Shown: positions 34,701 to 46,233 of the stretch, one piece after another | Position numbering within the stretch: the stretch's first letter is position 1 | Layout of the letters: every line of letters begins with the position of its first letter | Assembly: GCA_025526935.1 (NCBI GenBank) | Contig: JAHLKD010000097.1 | Location: 147,329 to 211,328 of the forward strand | Origin: Cladochytrium replicatum | Lineage: Eukaryota; Chytridiomycota; Chytridiomycetes; Cladochytriales; Cladochytriaceae | Reading direction: 5' to 3' | Length of the DNA: 64,000 nt | Program-made: the position numbers and the translations under genes | The notes under the pieces: generated by a model | Seen by the model: only the letters and a program-made list of their open reading frames with translations | Told to the model about the DNA's origin: nothing | The model's database searches: none

Positions 34701-36346
34701 AAGCAGCATCACTTATCGGGGTCGCATTGGAACGCTCGAACGTTGGACACGCAGCACTCACTACACCCGCGACACCTGCCGCACACAAGGAGACTGTAAC
34801 GGAAACTACCTTACAGGAACTCACCGCGAAGCTTGCAGATGCGGAAGCACGAGTAAAGCAGGCTTATCTCGCCGAGTCTAAAGCCCTCATGGCTTCAAAC
34901 GAAATGGCGAAAGCCCTGGCATCAGCAACTTTTTCGAGTGCACCTACAAGCGCACCAGTGCCAGATACGCATGGGGATAATGTAAAGGCAGAGCTCGCAG
35001 AGTTAAAGAAGCGTCTGCACGAAGAGACGGTGAGAGCACAGATGGCCGCCGGCGCAGCAGTGAGTTACGCTACATATGCGGTTAGCTCAGTACGATACGC
35101 GGAAGCTAAACCCGACAAGAAGGAACCAATTGTACCGACGACGACGACAAAAGGAAGCGGACTTTCGGACGGTTCGCGCGCAGAATTGCCGGTTGGGGTG
35201 AGCATCGAGGATCTCAAGATGATCAGAGACGAAAGTAACGCAGCCCGTTTACGTTTGAAGAAGTTGAGCGAGGAGGCAAAAGAGATCAAAGAGCTTGCTA
35301 TGGAGGTTCTTTTGGATAAAAAGGGAACAAAGATTGAAGAAGCAGTGTCGCACACTGCGGAGAACGCTTCGCTAGTCGCAGCGCCATCGCCTCGACCTTC
35401 ACCATCGCCGCACTACGTTGCAATAATCACTGAGAAGAAGAACTCTCAAGCTAAAGAGGCGATACAAGTTGTTCGGGATGGGAAGTTGCTGTTTTCAGAA
35501 AAGGAAGCACCCAGTAGTGAGAAGAAAGCAAATGGGAGCGATAAACCATCGCCAAAAGCAACACCGGAAACCAAAGTTGAAACAGCCGCTGCGAGCCTGA
35601 GAAATGAGGATTCGCCTGCCATTACCCCCACAACAGGAACGGTCCCTGGAAAGAAAAAGAAGGGAAAGGCAAGCTCTGCGGCTTCAACGGCGACGTCCAC
35701 CCCAGAGCCGAGTTTGGCTCAAGCTGCGGTGGTTCCGAAAGTGTCAGAAGCCAACGGATCATCTGGTCACATTGCAGCAGCATCCACACCAAAGAGCAGA
35801 CCTGCCAACGGATCACCTGCAGCACAGCCAGTGGCATCGACACCGGAGCAGAAACTAGCTGCAGCTGTCAGCACTCCAAAAACTTCAGTTGTGAAACCCA
35901 CGGAGGTTGTGGAGGAGACGCATTTGACCAGCACGGCCAAAAAGAACAAGAAAAAGAAGAAAAAGGCTAGCCTTGTTGCGGTTGTTGGTGCGGCTGCGTC
36001 CGACGCATCTCCTCCTGGATCACCAACAGACTCAGATACACACTCGACACCAGCATTCCCTGTTGGTCATGCTGCGAAGGTCGAGCCTGTTTCTCAAACC
36101 TCCGCACCAGTTTCAAGCGTTTCGACGGCTGCATCCACACCGCGCGTTCATGACCATACGGTGAATGTTGGCGGTACTTCGATGGCTGTTGATGTCGATG
36201 GCTCAGATGACAATGGGGACTGGACGACGGTAACCAATCAGAGCAAGAAGAAGATCCAGCAAGGAAGTTCGGGAGGACCGAGGAAGCGCCCAAAGAGAAC
36301 AACTTCGTCACCTTTTTTGCCATGGAGCGGGCGTTACAATGAATGA
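31746..36346 (+). CDS. Large N-terminally membrane-anchored coiled-coil protein (kinectin/p180-like layout)
   Basis: Exons 31746-32021, 32090-32869 and 32921-36346 give about 1493 residues. Residues 13-32 are a membrane helix (LYQALGGIGAMVLMIVMLSP) followed by a basic stretch. Residues 100-260 are Pro/Ser/Thr-rich; coiled coil runs from about 265 to 1170; then a low-complexity Ala/Pro/Ser tail with Lys clusters (KKKKGK, KKNKKKKKK), ending 'DWTTVTNQSKKK'. This layout resembles ER anchors such as kinectin or RRBP1, but I see no sequence signature that proves homology. A short motif of the form (I/M)G(I/V)AL recurs about every 70 residues in the Ala-rich coil. Intron 1 (32022-32089) is spliceable in frame only as GC-AG. 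Confidence 0.75.
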
Positions 36347-36731
36347 ATGATGAGTGGTTCTTGGGTAACCAGTTTAACGTAGGCCCGATATCCATCACGC
36401 GGAGAAACCTTCGTATCTTCCCTTGATTTGTACGATTTTTTATTCCTATTTTATTCTTTCCTGTATGAGTGCGGCGATTATCGAGCATAGTCTCCCTTTT
36501 TATTCCGTTGTCAAGTCGAATGCTGTTGTCTTCGTAAATTTGCTGTTCATGGAGCACAAATAAAATTCCAAATTTGTTTTCAAAAAATACCACAAAAATG
36601 GTCGAGGAAACAACTGTGCCTTTCATTGATGGAGTGTCGGTGGATCACAGCAGATCATCGTGGTGTGTCATGAATAGTTGACTTAAAATGAAAACTGCTC
36701 CTGCGCTGGCGGTGTAACATTCCCATCCATC
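36347..36731. other. Intergenic; no gene seen
   Basis: 3' flank of the coiled-coil gene and promoter of the next gene. Nothing recognisable. Confidence 0.4.
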
Positions 36732-37788
36732 ATGTCAGATATGCAAAAGTCTCCCAACTCGTACGTTGAGGCAGCTCCATCAGCAGCGACTAGTGAAAAA
36801 CATCACAGCGAAGCCTCTCAATGTTCCAGCTCCTCCTCATCAAATCGTACTGCTGTAATTGAAATCGACTTTCCTCCTTCATACGACGCTGTTCACCCTA
36901 TCCCCCACAATTACGTGCCCTCAGTTCAACCACGCATTGCTGAAACAGCCAACAGCAAGACCAAAATTATTCCGGGACAGCACGTCGTTGGCTTGGATGG
37001 TTTCAGAACCTTGTACTACGCTCCAGACAACAGCACGTTGATCAAAGAAGATCAGAAGCACAAAACACACGGAATATGGGCGACCATTGCGGGAACATTC
37101 ATCATTGTATGTATTGTTCTCTTCAAGAGGTAATCAATGATTGACAAATTCGTCTTGATTAGGCTTCGGGACTTGACCTTCTCTGGGCAACATTTGCGTT
37201 CTGCTATGTGGTAACTACGTGGACAACAGCTGTAGTGTGCATAATACTTCCAATTCTGGGACTTCCGCTGTATCTCCTATTTGCCATTTCTTGGAGAGCT
37301 CTAGCCCATGTCGACCTCATTCTATCAACGTAAGACAAAGTCTGTGTTTCAATTTTTCTATTCTTAGCATTGGGATCCTGCAGGTCCTTCTTCCCAACAG
37401 TGTGGCCGCTCAAACCTTGCGTCCCGCTCCCGTTGATACTCTTCCCAGGTCTCCACAAACATATCATGGAGTCGCCATCGGCAGATGCACTCGGCGGAGA
37501 TCCGCACCTCCACTTACAAAGAGCGATTACACCTGGCGCACAGCCGCACTGACTATGTTCGGTCTCAGCACCTGGAGAGCAATCGTTTATTTCACCATAC
37601 CCCGAATCGTGCTTTCGTTCGTGGCGTTCTGCTTGTTCTGGTTGATCATCTTCCCTTACTGGCTGCTCTTTGGTGTCGGATGCTTGGGATTCATGTGGAC
37701 GCCGGGAGCGACGATGTGGCCTATGGTCAAGCTCATGGCGGCCTATCCTGGTCTCGCTGTGTCGCTTTTGAGTGAAAGAAAATTCTGA
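36732..37788 (+). CDS. Multi-pass membrane protein with PPxY motif (sensor-domain-like)
   Basis: Exons 36732-37106, 37163-37329 and 37368-37788 give 320 residues. The first 110 residues are polar and serine-rich, with 'DFPPSYDAVH', a PPxY motif that WW-domain proteins such as Rsp5/NEDD4 ubiquitin ligases bind. Four hydrophobic segments follow: 'IWATIAGTFII' with 'ASGLDLLWATFAFCYVV', 'AVVCIILPILGLPLYLLFAI', 'IPRIVLSFVAFCLFWLIIF' and 'YWLLFGVGCLGFMW'. The pattern 'LPLYLLFAISWRALAHVD' recalls the putative sensor membrane domain seen in bacteria and fungi, but that link is weak. Function unknown; membrane location and WW-ligand motif are visible directly. Confidence 0.75.
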
Positions 37789-38099
37789 TCTGCCAGTCGT
37801 CTCTTTGACTGTTAGACAGAGTATCACAGATCACAGCCGCGGAGCTGTCAAGCTACAACATTTTGGGGAGGGTTTTCCTTTCGGGTCATTCCTTTCGAGT
37901 TATCTTGATAACCCGGGACGTAGCGGATCGCGATTGAGTTCGGCACTTGCTTTGGAATCATTTTGGCGATTTGATGTTGATGCCTTTCTCTCCTAATAGC
38001 TCAGTTAAATGTCAATGTGCGTTATGATTTTGGTTTATCTTGTATGCCTTATACGTAAACAAATATCTTCAATCATTCCATTGGTCGTGTTTGCACAGC

Positions 38100-38650
38100 A
38101 GATCAACACAAAAAGCTTCCAAATTCCACGCGATGACGAAAAGGATATTAAAGCAACGCTCACCACACCAAGCTGCTGCCTCGGCTCCTGCAATTGATTC
38201 GTTGAAGCTGCCCAGTTACTGTGTAATGTTACTGCATTGGGCAGGAGGCGATATGAAATTTGGTGACGTGAGGCCATTATGCGAATATCTCACCTCAAAT
38301 CACGGCCTGCCAGTCCTGCGCTTCACAATTGGCGGGAATGGTCGGGCGTTCAATGGGTGGCTCGTGTGGTAGCAAAGCTCCTGTGCGAAGCGATCGCCTT
38401 TCCTGTACTCGGCCTACCGGGACTCTGCACGGATTGCGTCGGCCCTGACGAGCGGAAAGGACTCGTAAGCTCCCTACCGAGCGATGCACGGGTCTTGTCT
38501 ATCAGCGGCACAAGGGACACGAACACCGACGCAGAATTATTAGGGGAGGCGAGGAGCTTGTGCGTTCCAGAGAGCTGGGAGGCGGTGGTAAAGAATCACG
38601 GGTGAAAGATTTGGAAAAAGGGTTGAAAGGGGACTGTAGATGGCAAGGAA
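38100..38650 (+). pseudogene. Broken TEX30/KANL3-like alpha/beta hydrolase
   Basis: Pieces in successive frames match the TEX30-type dienelactone-hydrolase fold. 'SFQIPRDDEKDIKATLTTP' is the N-terminal strand. After a frame change comes 'LLHWAGGDMKFGDVRPLCEY', where the usual HGAGGDM has become HWAGGDM. 'GLPVLRFTIGGNG' follows. After another frame change, 'ARVVAKLLCEA' and 'DERKGLVSSLPSDARVLSI' appear. The nucleophile segment (GGRSMGGR type) and the C-terminal histidine region are absent. Downstream (38651-39034) nothing is recognised. Confidence 0.65.
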
Positions 38651-39034
38651 GTGTGGATGAGGATTGTGTCGGGTTTGATTGTGGGGTTTGGCGGAAGTAG
38701 TCCAGTTACCTTCATTGTCAGAGGACGGGTGGGTTGTGAACGGATGCGAACACGGAGACTGCAATGTTGAGATTGGTTTGGCCTGGAAAAGCAAGATCCT
38801 GGAGCTGACGAAACAGTGGAGCAGTCGTATGTCATGGAAACAGTGAGCTGACACAAAACCTGAAGCGTAAGAGAGAAGGAAAGACTGCGGAGACTCACGA
38901 GGTGGGTCTAAGCGAAGCAGGTGTAAGCGACGCAGGGAGATCCAAGGAGCTACGATGACCTGTCTCGATCACGACGGGTTGAGCATGCATTTGAACAACC
39001 AGCAAATGGGATCTTTGCAAATAATACATGTCAT

Positions 39035-40241
39035 TCACATTCCTCCCCTCACCACCCACTGAAACTTCTGATGAGGTTGAAGGGTAAACCCAGCTTTCCG
39101 CATCACTGCCTGAGAAGCAACATTGTCCATTGTCACGAATGCGAAAGAAACTAGCCTAGCTCTCAACACCCGACGCAATAGGTATCGAGTTTCACCGTCG
39201 ATGCTGAGGAGATCCAAAACATCATCCAGCAATTTGTCATACAGAGCCTTTTGCTTGACGGCGACTTGTAGAAGACAACGCACTCCAAGTCCCCGATTTC
39301 GCCATTCTTCCTCTGTGAACAACAATCCCACACTCAGATCGTAGGCGTGTGTAATACACCATGATATCATTGCTCCGTTCTCTTTCGCGAACGCTCCACA
39401 AGTTGAATCTGCGAACGGCGGCGATACTAACTTCTTGTAATACGCGTTGGGATGAGGAACTACAGATGAAGAAGGAAGCTGGTGTCCCTAGATATGAAAT
39501 GGCACTGCTTCTTGATCGAACAAATACTCACCTGGTCTGAATCCCTTGGCCGCAGTGAACACATAGCTATCTCTTTTCCTGACTTCTTGTCCACCCATTC
39601 TTCATTCTCCACGCCGTGTATGCTTTGTGGGTCACAAAAAGTGAAAAGATAACAAGGTTTTCCTGCGCTGAAAGATGGCTCTAATGCCTTTGCGATTCTT
39701 GCATCAATAGCAAAATAGAAAGAGTTTTTCGAGGGCTCTAGAGGATGTTACCTTTTAGACAGCAGCCCAGCAACAGGAATCAATAGGCGCAAAACATACT
39801 TCCCATCTCGACCAGAATCGTGCTGGTTATGGAGACAAACTCGTCCGCAAAGTATTTCACTTGCGCTTCATTTTCCATGTAATCTGAACGCATCCATACA
39901 AGGGTTCTATCGATCTCCACTCCACTTCCAGAGCCAGCAAAAAACATCATGACTGCAGTTACATTTCGAAGCGACTCAGTCCAATCTTTGGAATCGCTGG
40001 GGATCTCCTCAGCGATAAAGAATCGGCCACTCGACAGGATTTCTGGATCCATCAAAGTGGTAAGTAGGGTGCCTGCGAATACGGAGTTGTAGCGAGGTTC
40101 TCCCACTGATGCGCGTTCGATTAGGACTTCTGGTAATGGCATTGATTCCGATGAACCGAATTGGTAGGCATCGGTTAAGAAGAAGGCAATTAGCTTTGCG
40201 ACCACTGCTTTGCTGCTAGGAACCTCTTTCAAATTCGACAT
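39035..40241 (-). CDS. GNAT-family N-acetyltransferase
   Basis: Exons 39800-40241, 39532-39737 and 39035-39487 (introns 62 and 44 bp) give 366 residues in one frame. The first ATG in the frame is at 40241 (MSNLKEVPS). The C-terminal 110 residues hold the FR47/GNAT motifs: 'WCITHAYDLSVGLLFTEEEW', then 'RNRGLGVRCLLQVAVKQ' (the acetyl-CoA-binding R/QxxGxG/A type loop as RGLGVR), then 'TMDNVASQAVMRKAGFTLQ', the usual GNAT end. The N-terminal half is unlike known domains and may recognise the substrate. The arrangement recalls glycine-N-acyltransferase-like proteins, but the substrate cannot be read from sequence. Confidence 0.8.
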
Positions 40242-41585
40242 GGTGTGCGATAGCGCAGTAAACTGGTCCAAAATTAAATTTCAAAGAAGAATGTTTCGGA
40301 AATCTCGTCAATCATTATGCGCAAAAGGTTCGCTGCCACCAGTTCCTCTGAGAACACCACCCAAAGGCGATTCTGTAAACTCATACACTTCAAAAATCGG
40401 AAAGGCCCTTTTAGTCTTCCGCAAGGTACAACGTATTGCCCTCGAATGTCGTTCTTTTCGTTCTCTTCTTCCGCGTACAGTTGAGTCTGGGCCTATTGCT
40501 TAGTGGTCATCAAGAGTGGACGGATGGCTGCAAAGATCAACCGCAAGAACACCCGCAAAATTTTCGGAAACCAGTTCCTTTGTCCGTGAGCGCGGCGATG
40601 CAGTATTGACTGTTACCCTGGCCATCCACACCAGATACACAATGAGTTAGCAACCATCTGCCAAACCCTTCTCAACGATCTGCCAAACGCTTCGCAACAA
40701 GGATGTTGGCCTGCTTGGAGTGGGCGTGGCGCTGATAAGACGACATAGCGGTCGGATCATTGATTCGATTGAATATGCCACTTTGGATGCATAATGTAGC
40801 CTTCGGATGATACGAAGACCACACACGAAGGAGCAGATCGTTCAAGAGGGGGAATGAGTGATGTTCAAGGAAAAGTGACCTTCGCGGAAACTTCATTATT
40901 GCTCGCTATGCTTACGAATGAGTTGGTCACCAATGTGATTGAGCTCGAACTAGTTTTTAATATTCCATCGCTTTCGATCGGGGGTTCAAATCTCAGACAT
41001 ATACGCAGTACCCAAATGCATTGTTTAGAAGTATATAAGTCGGCGCACTGCTTGTCACAAACTTTTGTCCGGCGACTTTGGTTTGTTTCAGATCGGCCAA
41101 ATCCAAGCAAAAGAACTCCACACTGGTATCAGGACCTCCTTCCACCTGCTGATTGCGAGCTGCCAGACAGCTGTGGGCATTATTCCGAGCAAGCAGCTTT
41201 ATCGTTGCCAGACCGATTCCACCATAACTCCGGTTACAATCGCGGACTGAATATGCTTAGGCACAAGCCAACCAAGGAGCGGCGAAATATTGATTATTTT
41301 CCCAGTCAGTCTGGGACGTCCAAGGCATCTGAACGCCAAGTGAATGTGCGTTCACCAAATGTCTGCCCTGACATACACTGCGAGCAAGAGTTTTGAGCTC
41401 TGTGATGCTGCAGCACCTGACACGGCAGTAAAGTTGAGACTCTGGTCTCCTGGCGATCTTTATTGTTCCCCACAACCAGCATATTCTGGCCGATTGACAA
41501 TGTTCCATTGCCATCGAAAACATTTCAAATCAACAGAATAAATGGGGTTTTGATATACTTCACGTGACACATCCAGGCTGACGAA
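40242..41585. other. No confident gene; one unexplained 180-codon frame
   Basis: A frame at 40854-41396 (plus, ATG start) codes for 180 residues with no recognised domain. It could be chance or an exon of an unidentified gene. A 70-codon frame from 40290 (MFRKSRQSLCAKG) has a basic, presequence-like start but no family match. Confidence 0.3.
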
Positions 41586-42545
41586 ATGGCGGGTAAGAAA
41601 CATCATTGTGGATGGGATGTGCAAGCGCTGATCGGCACACGCATTTAGACTATCTCGCTTCCATTTACGGCACGGAAAAAGACAAGTGAGTTTACTAGTT
41701 GCTTGTTGTCCCCCACCACTGACCCATCTGACATTTACAGGGTTAATTGCTCCTTTTACTTCAAAATCGGGGCCTGCAGACACGGTGATAGATGCTCCAG
41801 GAAGCACGTTAAGCCAACGTACTCTCAGACCGTACTGGTGGCGAACGTCTATCAAAACCCAGCTCATCTCGCGACTTGTACAATGACCGAAGAACAGCTC
41901 CAAGAGCACTTCGATTTGTTCTGGGAGGACATATTTATCGAGCTCGCAAAGTATGGCGAAGTTGAGGAGATGAACGTGTGTGACAATGTGGGTGACCACC
42001 TTGTTGGAAGTATGTGCAAAACTGTCATCAACGCATATCCGTACTTATATTGTACATTCTTTTAATTCAGACGTTTACGTTCGGTACAAGTTTGAAGACG
42101 ACGCACAGAAGGCTGTGGACAGTCTGAACAATCGATTTTACGCAGGTTGTAAGATCAATACTGTATTTTGGATACTCAGTTAATTTGTTTCACTTAGGTC
42201 GGCCTTTGTACGCTGAGTTGTCTCCGGTTACCGATTTCAGAGAAGGTAATTCGTAATTTTGTCCTCTTTGGCGCTTTGTCTAAAACTCGCTAAGCTTGCT
42301 GTCGGCAATACGAGAACGCTGAATGCACCCGTGGTGGCTTTTGTAACTTCATGCACTTGAAGATGGTGTCGCGGGAGCTTCGCAAGGAGCTTTACGAAGG
42401 GCAGCGAAAGAGTGTTCGTGTGTTGCAGCGGGAGAAGGATCGTGTCGGGAACGGCGATGGTGACAATCCAGGGGGAAGGAGGAGGGTTGGCAGTCGAAGC
42501 CGTAGTCGTTCAAGGGAGAGGAGTCCGTATGGCAGGAGACGTTGA
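41586..42545 (+). CDS. U2AF1: U2AF small subunit (U2AF1/U2AF35)
   Basis: Recognises the AG of the 3' splice site as part of the U2AF heterodimer, in the nucleus. The start [15 protein letters not shown] is split by an intron after the seventh base. The first CCCH zinc finger reads '[16 protein letters not shown]'. The UHM/RRM follows ('[20 protein letters not shown]', '[20 protein letters not shown]', '[20 protein letters not shown]'). The second finger is '[19 protein letters not shown]'. An RS-like tail '[16 protein letters not shown]' ends the protein. Introns lie near 41593-41646, 41692-41740, 42009-42069, 42145-42197 and 42246-42307; the joins give family sequence. Convergent with MHR1, 108 bp between stops. 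Confidence 0.93.
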
Positions 42546-42653
42546 TTGGGAAAAACTTAGGTTTTCAAACAATGATTCCGTGTAACGTTAAATTATGAAT
42601 GCTTGCGAAACCCAGCATTGACTGCACAATTCAAAAGCGGTCATCCATCTTTA

Positions 42654-43389
42654 TTAACCAATAAATTTTCTAACATCAAAGTTCGCTCTGATCCCCTTCA
42701 ACTCCTCCCGAATCCCAGGAACATTCGGATACCGCCCTCTAATAAGCTCCATCGGGGTGTGCTCAACGTAGTCTGGCCACTCCAGATCATTCTTGTACAC
42801 CATGGTTTTGTACTCCTCCCGCTCCCACCAAATCAAATACCTCGACCTCGCTTCTTCGCTCAGTTGAGGTACAAATCGTCGTTCTTCCAACTCTCTCTCG
42901 CCTATTTCTTCCACGGCAGCACTTCTCGACGACCTTGACTGTCCTCCAGCAACATCACTTTTCGGTGAACGGCTCAAAACCTGGCATAACCTCACAACCT
43001 TTTCTTCAACCGCTTTAGGGACCTTCCATGTATGGCCGAGGTTATTCTGGATTGGAAGTGTGTATTTTGGGCCAGGGAGAGTGACATGGTCCCTATTGCT
43101 GCTCATCGAGTGAGGAAGGAGCCGCCTGAATATGGTGTCGTAGGCGGATTGGTTGTTGATTCCGCTCAGGACGGCGAAAGGTACCCAGTGGTCCCGTCGT
43201 ATCTGAAGCCCTGGCCGGTTTTCTCGGATCTGAGCGAGGAGGTCCGACTGAAACCATGTCAGCAAATGTGACCAAAACGTACGAATTAATGGTTACCTGG
43301 AGCTGGAAATTCTGAGAGACGAGCACCTTATGCGTGAGCCTATTTCGAAAGAGGTAGATGTTGCGGAAAGCCTTTGGAGTTGCGTTCAT
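42654..43389 (-). CDS. MHR1: Mitochondrial ribosomal protein mL67 / MHR1
   Basis: Fungal protein found in the large mitoribosomal subunit and linked in yeast to mitochondrial DNA recombination. Exons 43297-43389 and 42654-43247 (49-bp intron) give 228 residues, close to the yeast length. The start reads 'AFRNIYLFRNRLTHKVLVSQ', then across the intron 'SDLLAQIRENRPGLQIRRDH' and 'WVPFAVLSG'. The C-terminal part has 'SRYLIWWEREEYKTMVYKND' followed by 'EWPDYVEHTPMELIRGRYP'. The family call rests on the N-terminal YLFRNxxTxxVL motif, the RRDxWxPF motif and length. Head-to-head with IFT57, only 42 bp apart. Confidence 0.75.
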
Positions 43390-43431
43390 GTCAAAATTTG
43401 ACCGAGAAGAGAAAACGCGTCGTTAGCCACG
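43390..43431. promoter_or_regulatory. 42-bp bidirectional promoter with ACGCGT, MHR1 and IFT57
   Basis: The start codons of MHR1 (minus) and IFT57 (plus) are 42 bp apart. ACGCGT, the MluI cell-cycle box core, lies at 43415-43420. The space is too short for two separate core promoters plus leaders, so transcripts may overlap or one may start further inside. Confidence 0.45.
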
Positions 43432-45045
43432 ATGGACGAAGTGTTGGATCGGCTTTACGTGATAAACTATCACAGAGATTTTTGCAGGGATTTGTGAGAT
43501 CAGAAAGGAGAACGATTAGTTGTAACTTTAACAATCCCTCTCTATGTACTTCAAGTGGTCTAAACCCCTTAACTCGGCACTACTTCGTTGTCCCCGCATC
43601 GAACCCAAACGAGCAGTTCTACTACTTTACCTGTCTCTTCTCGTGGCTGTTGAAAAAATGCGGTGTCCATTTTGATCAACCGGGGCAGTTCGACGATCCA
43701 AACGCAACATCTGCGAATATTGGTACGAAAGAACACTCGACCGAATCGTGGAACTGAGTTGATCATCCTCAGTTGCTGTCCTCAAGAATCTTAACATCCC
43801 CTTCGAGTATGGGCCTAACAGACTTCGACAGGCTCACGGGGAAGCGATCATCTATGTACTGCAGACTCTCACAGAGCGCGCAACCGAGAAGATCCAACTG
43901 CAAAGGCCGGTGCATACCACCGATGAGTGAGTTGGTAGATTATACGTTTCATAAGGGATTAAAAGGATGAATACAGTTTCCCGGAGGAGGCGGAGGTAGA
44001 CGTAGATGCCGAGGTGACAATGGACGCAATCGAGGAACGTCTGCAAGCAGCGGTATCCGACGACGAAGAGATGTTTATGGATGGATTGCCGCAAACTTCC
44101 AGTGCAGCCATCGATGCAGCGGATGCGCCGTAAGGATCGAAAAGGGTACCGCCCCGCTGAAAACTCTCTTAAACTTACAACTATAGGTCGCGTGCAGCAA
44201 AACCACAACTTGATCCTGCTGCTTGGCATTTAGAAGTTGATAGAGTTACTCCACTCTTGAAGGTTCATATACATAATGATAATAAGGATTGGAGGATTCA
44301 TGTCGAGCAGATGGAGCATCACCAGCAGGTTGTATGAACCATATATGATCATCTGATCAATCCCTGACACAACTTTTCTTACAAAGACTATAGCATCCAG
44401 TCTTTCCGAAACAAAGGTGCATCTCACCAAACTTCATTCGGAGATCCATAAGAACTTGGAAAAGATTTCGAGCAGAGAAAAGTACATCAACACTCAATTT
44501 GAAGGACAGGTAAAACCGGGCCTGGTTCCCTTCTTTGACATCATAATATGCAAATCTGACTGGTTAGACCGAGGAATACCGAAATCTTCAAGATCAGCTG
44601 TCCAACCTCAAGCAGAAATACAACGGGGCGAGCACAACCGTCACTCAACTTACCAATGAGTTAGCCAGAATCTCAGAGAACTTGGACAACGTAAAGGTAT
44701 GAACAAATCAAACCGGTCTGAAAGATACACTGATGCCTTTAATCACAGGCAAAGATGGATGATATTGGCAGCGGAATGACAGACTCAAAACCTCTCGCGA
44801 ACATCAAGCAAGGCATGGCTCGGATGAAGGTATCGTGTGCCTATCAATCATATGAATTTACTTGTCCTGACTGTGATGGACAGAGCGAACTGAAGCAAAT
44901 GGATCTGCGCATTGGGGTGATAGAGCACGCGCTCCTTCTGGCCAAGTTGAAGTCCAAGGGATCCATTGCAGTCGCTGCGGAGCGACCTGCTGGCAGCGTA
45001 CTGAACGCACTGCCACTGCAAATGGACTGGGGAACTATAAACTAA
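43432..45045 (+). CDS. IFT57: Intraflagellar transport protein IFT57
   Basis: Subunit of IFT complex B, needed to build flagella. Eight or nine exons give about 400 residues. The start MDEVLDRLYVINYHRDF joins to 'FGLNPLTRHYFVVPASNPNE', the CH-like N-terminal domain, then 'LKNLNIPFEYGPNRLRQAHG' and 'VLQTLTERATEKI'. After an acidic linker comes 'QLDPAAWHLEVDRVTPLLKV', followed by 'NDNKDWRIHVEQM'. The coiled-coil half has 'LEKISSREKYINTQFE', 'GSGMTDSKPLANIKQGMARM' and 'QMDLRIGVIEHALLLAKLK'. All joins use GT-AG sites and give family sequence, so the gene looks functional. The short end after 'AERPAGSVLNAL' is lineage-specific. Confidence 0.92.
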
Positions 45046-45530
45046 TCACCCAAATTTCAATCTTGGAGAATTGGCCCTTACATGGCACAGATCTCGAATT
45101 TAGTTCTGAAAACTGGAATACAGCTTGGCGTGTTATTCAAGCTCTGGGATTAAGAACACCTTTTTTGTTATCACTGTTTTAGCTAGTGACTGTCAACTAT
45201 TGGTGACAACCTTGAAAATAAACAGCAAGAATTTGAACCAATTACTAGTGATCAGATTTTTGATATACGAAAGGCCCTCTTACAAATTTGGCGCACTACA
45301 CTTCAATTGTCCAGCAAGTGGACTGCTCCTGGGAAACCAATTTGCCTGCCCCCCATTGGACACTGTTACCTCTTTGGTGAAGTTAATGTGAAGTTTCATG
45401 ACTATAATCTAGAATACAAGCGAAATAGCAGCGATATTGTGATCGTGTTGCCGTGCAGAATGCAACGGTGCTGCTAGACGGTTATGGCACTTGGGGTGAA
45501 GTGTTTGATGTCTCTCTGCCTCGCCACAGG
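45046..45530. other. Boundary between IFT57 and the copia nest
   Basis: No gene seen. Just before 45531 the sequence TCGCCACAGGCTCC occurs, which matches a segment conserved in the copia LTRs of this window. The last 100 bp are therefore likely LTR remains. Confidence 0.4.
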
Positions 45531-46233
45531 CTCCACCCCCGTAATTTCTAGCTTTGTTAGAATCTTTTGGGAAAACATTGTTGTCCTTCACTGTGTCAAA
45601 CCTTACACCAGACGTGGTTGTCTGCTGCTCTTGGGCAGTGTTTGTAGTGGTACAAGGTAAAACATTCTGTTTGCCAACAGAGTGCAGAATTAGAAAGATT
45701 CGTCAAAATAGCTGCACCTATTTTGGAAGAGTGTTTAAGAAATGGATTAGTAGTATCCAAACTTCCATGAAGATAATATAAACCTCCACGTCTTAAACCA
45801 ATGGTAACACATTGTTTAGTTCCTTTGTTTGACAAATAGACTTTGTCTTTGGTAAAACTGACTATATCACCTTCATCCCCGATGATGCTATAGACAGATA
45901 TAAGTGTATCCTCTAAATCGGGAACAAAAAGTGCATTTTGAATGTGTTTTACTGAACCATTTGACAAAACAAGTGCAATATCTCCATAGCCTTTAATAGG
46001 AATGGGATGATTGTCTGCCAAGTAAACATCTCCTGCATCATTAACCTAAAATAAATTCTTGAATGCATGTCTGTCTGGAGTCATCCAAGCAGTAGCACCA
46101 GAGTCAATCAAACCGAGAGGTTTGGCATTTACGTGTAGATTGCAGTTGGTACTCTTCAATGCTGTGATAATAGAGGGATGTGTAAATTCCACAATATTAT
46201 TAGCTTTGAAGATTGAAGAGAAGGATTTGATTG
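45531..46233 (-). mobile_element. Fragment of copia element A (protease to pre-integrase region)
   Basis: Nearly the same sequence as 53030-53655 of element A, in the same orientation, with small indels and substitutions. It covers 'IDSGATAWMTPDRHAFKN' (protease) to 'IGAAILTNLSNSAL'. The right end is interrupted at 46233 by an LTR of family B (TGTTAAG), so a B element inserted here as well, at a different site than in the main A copy. Confidence 0.75.
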
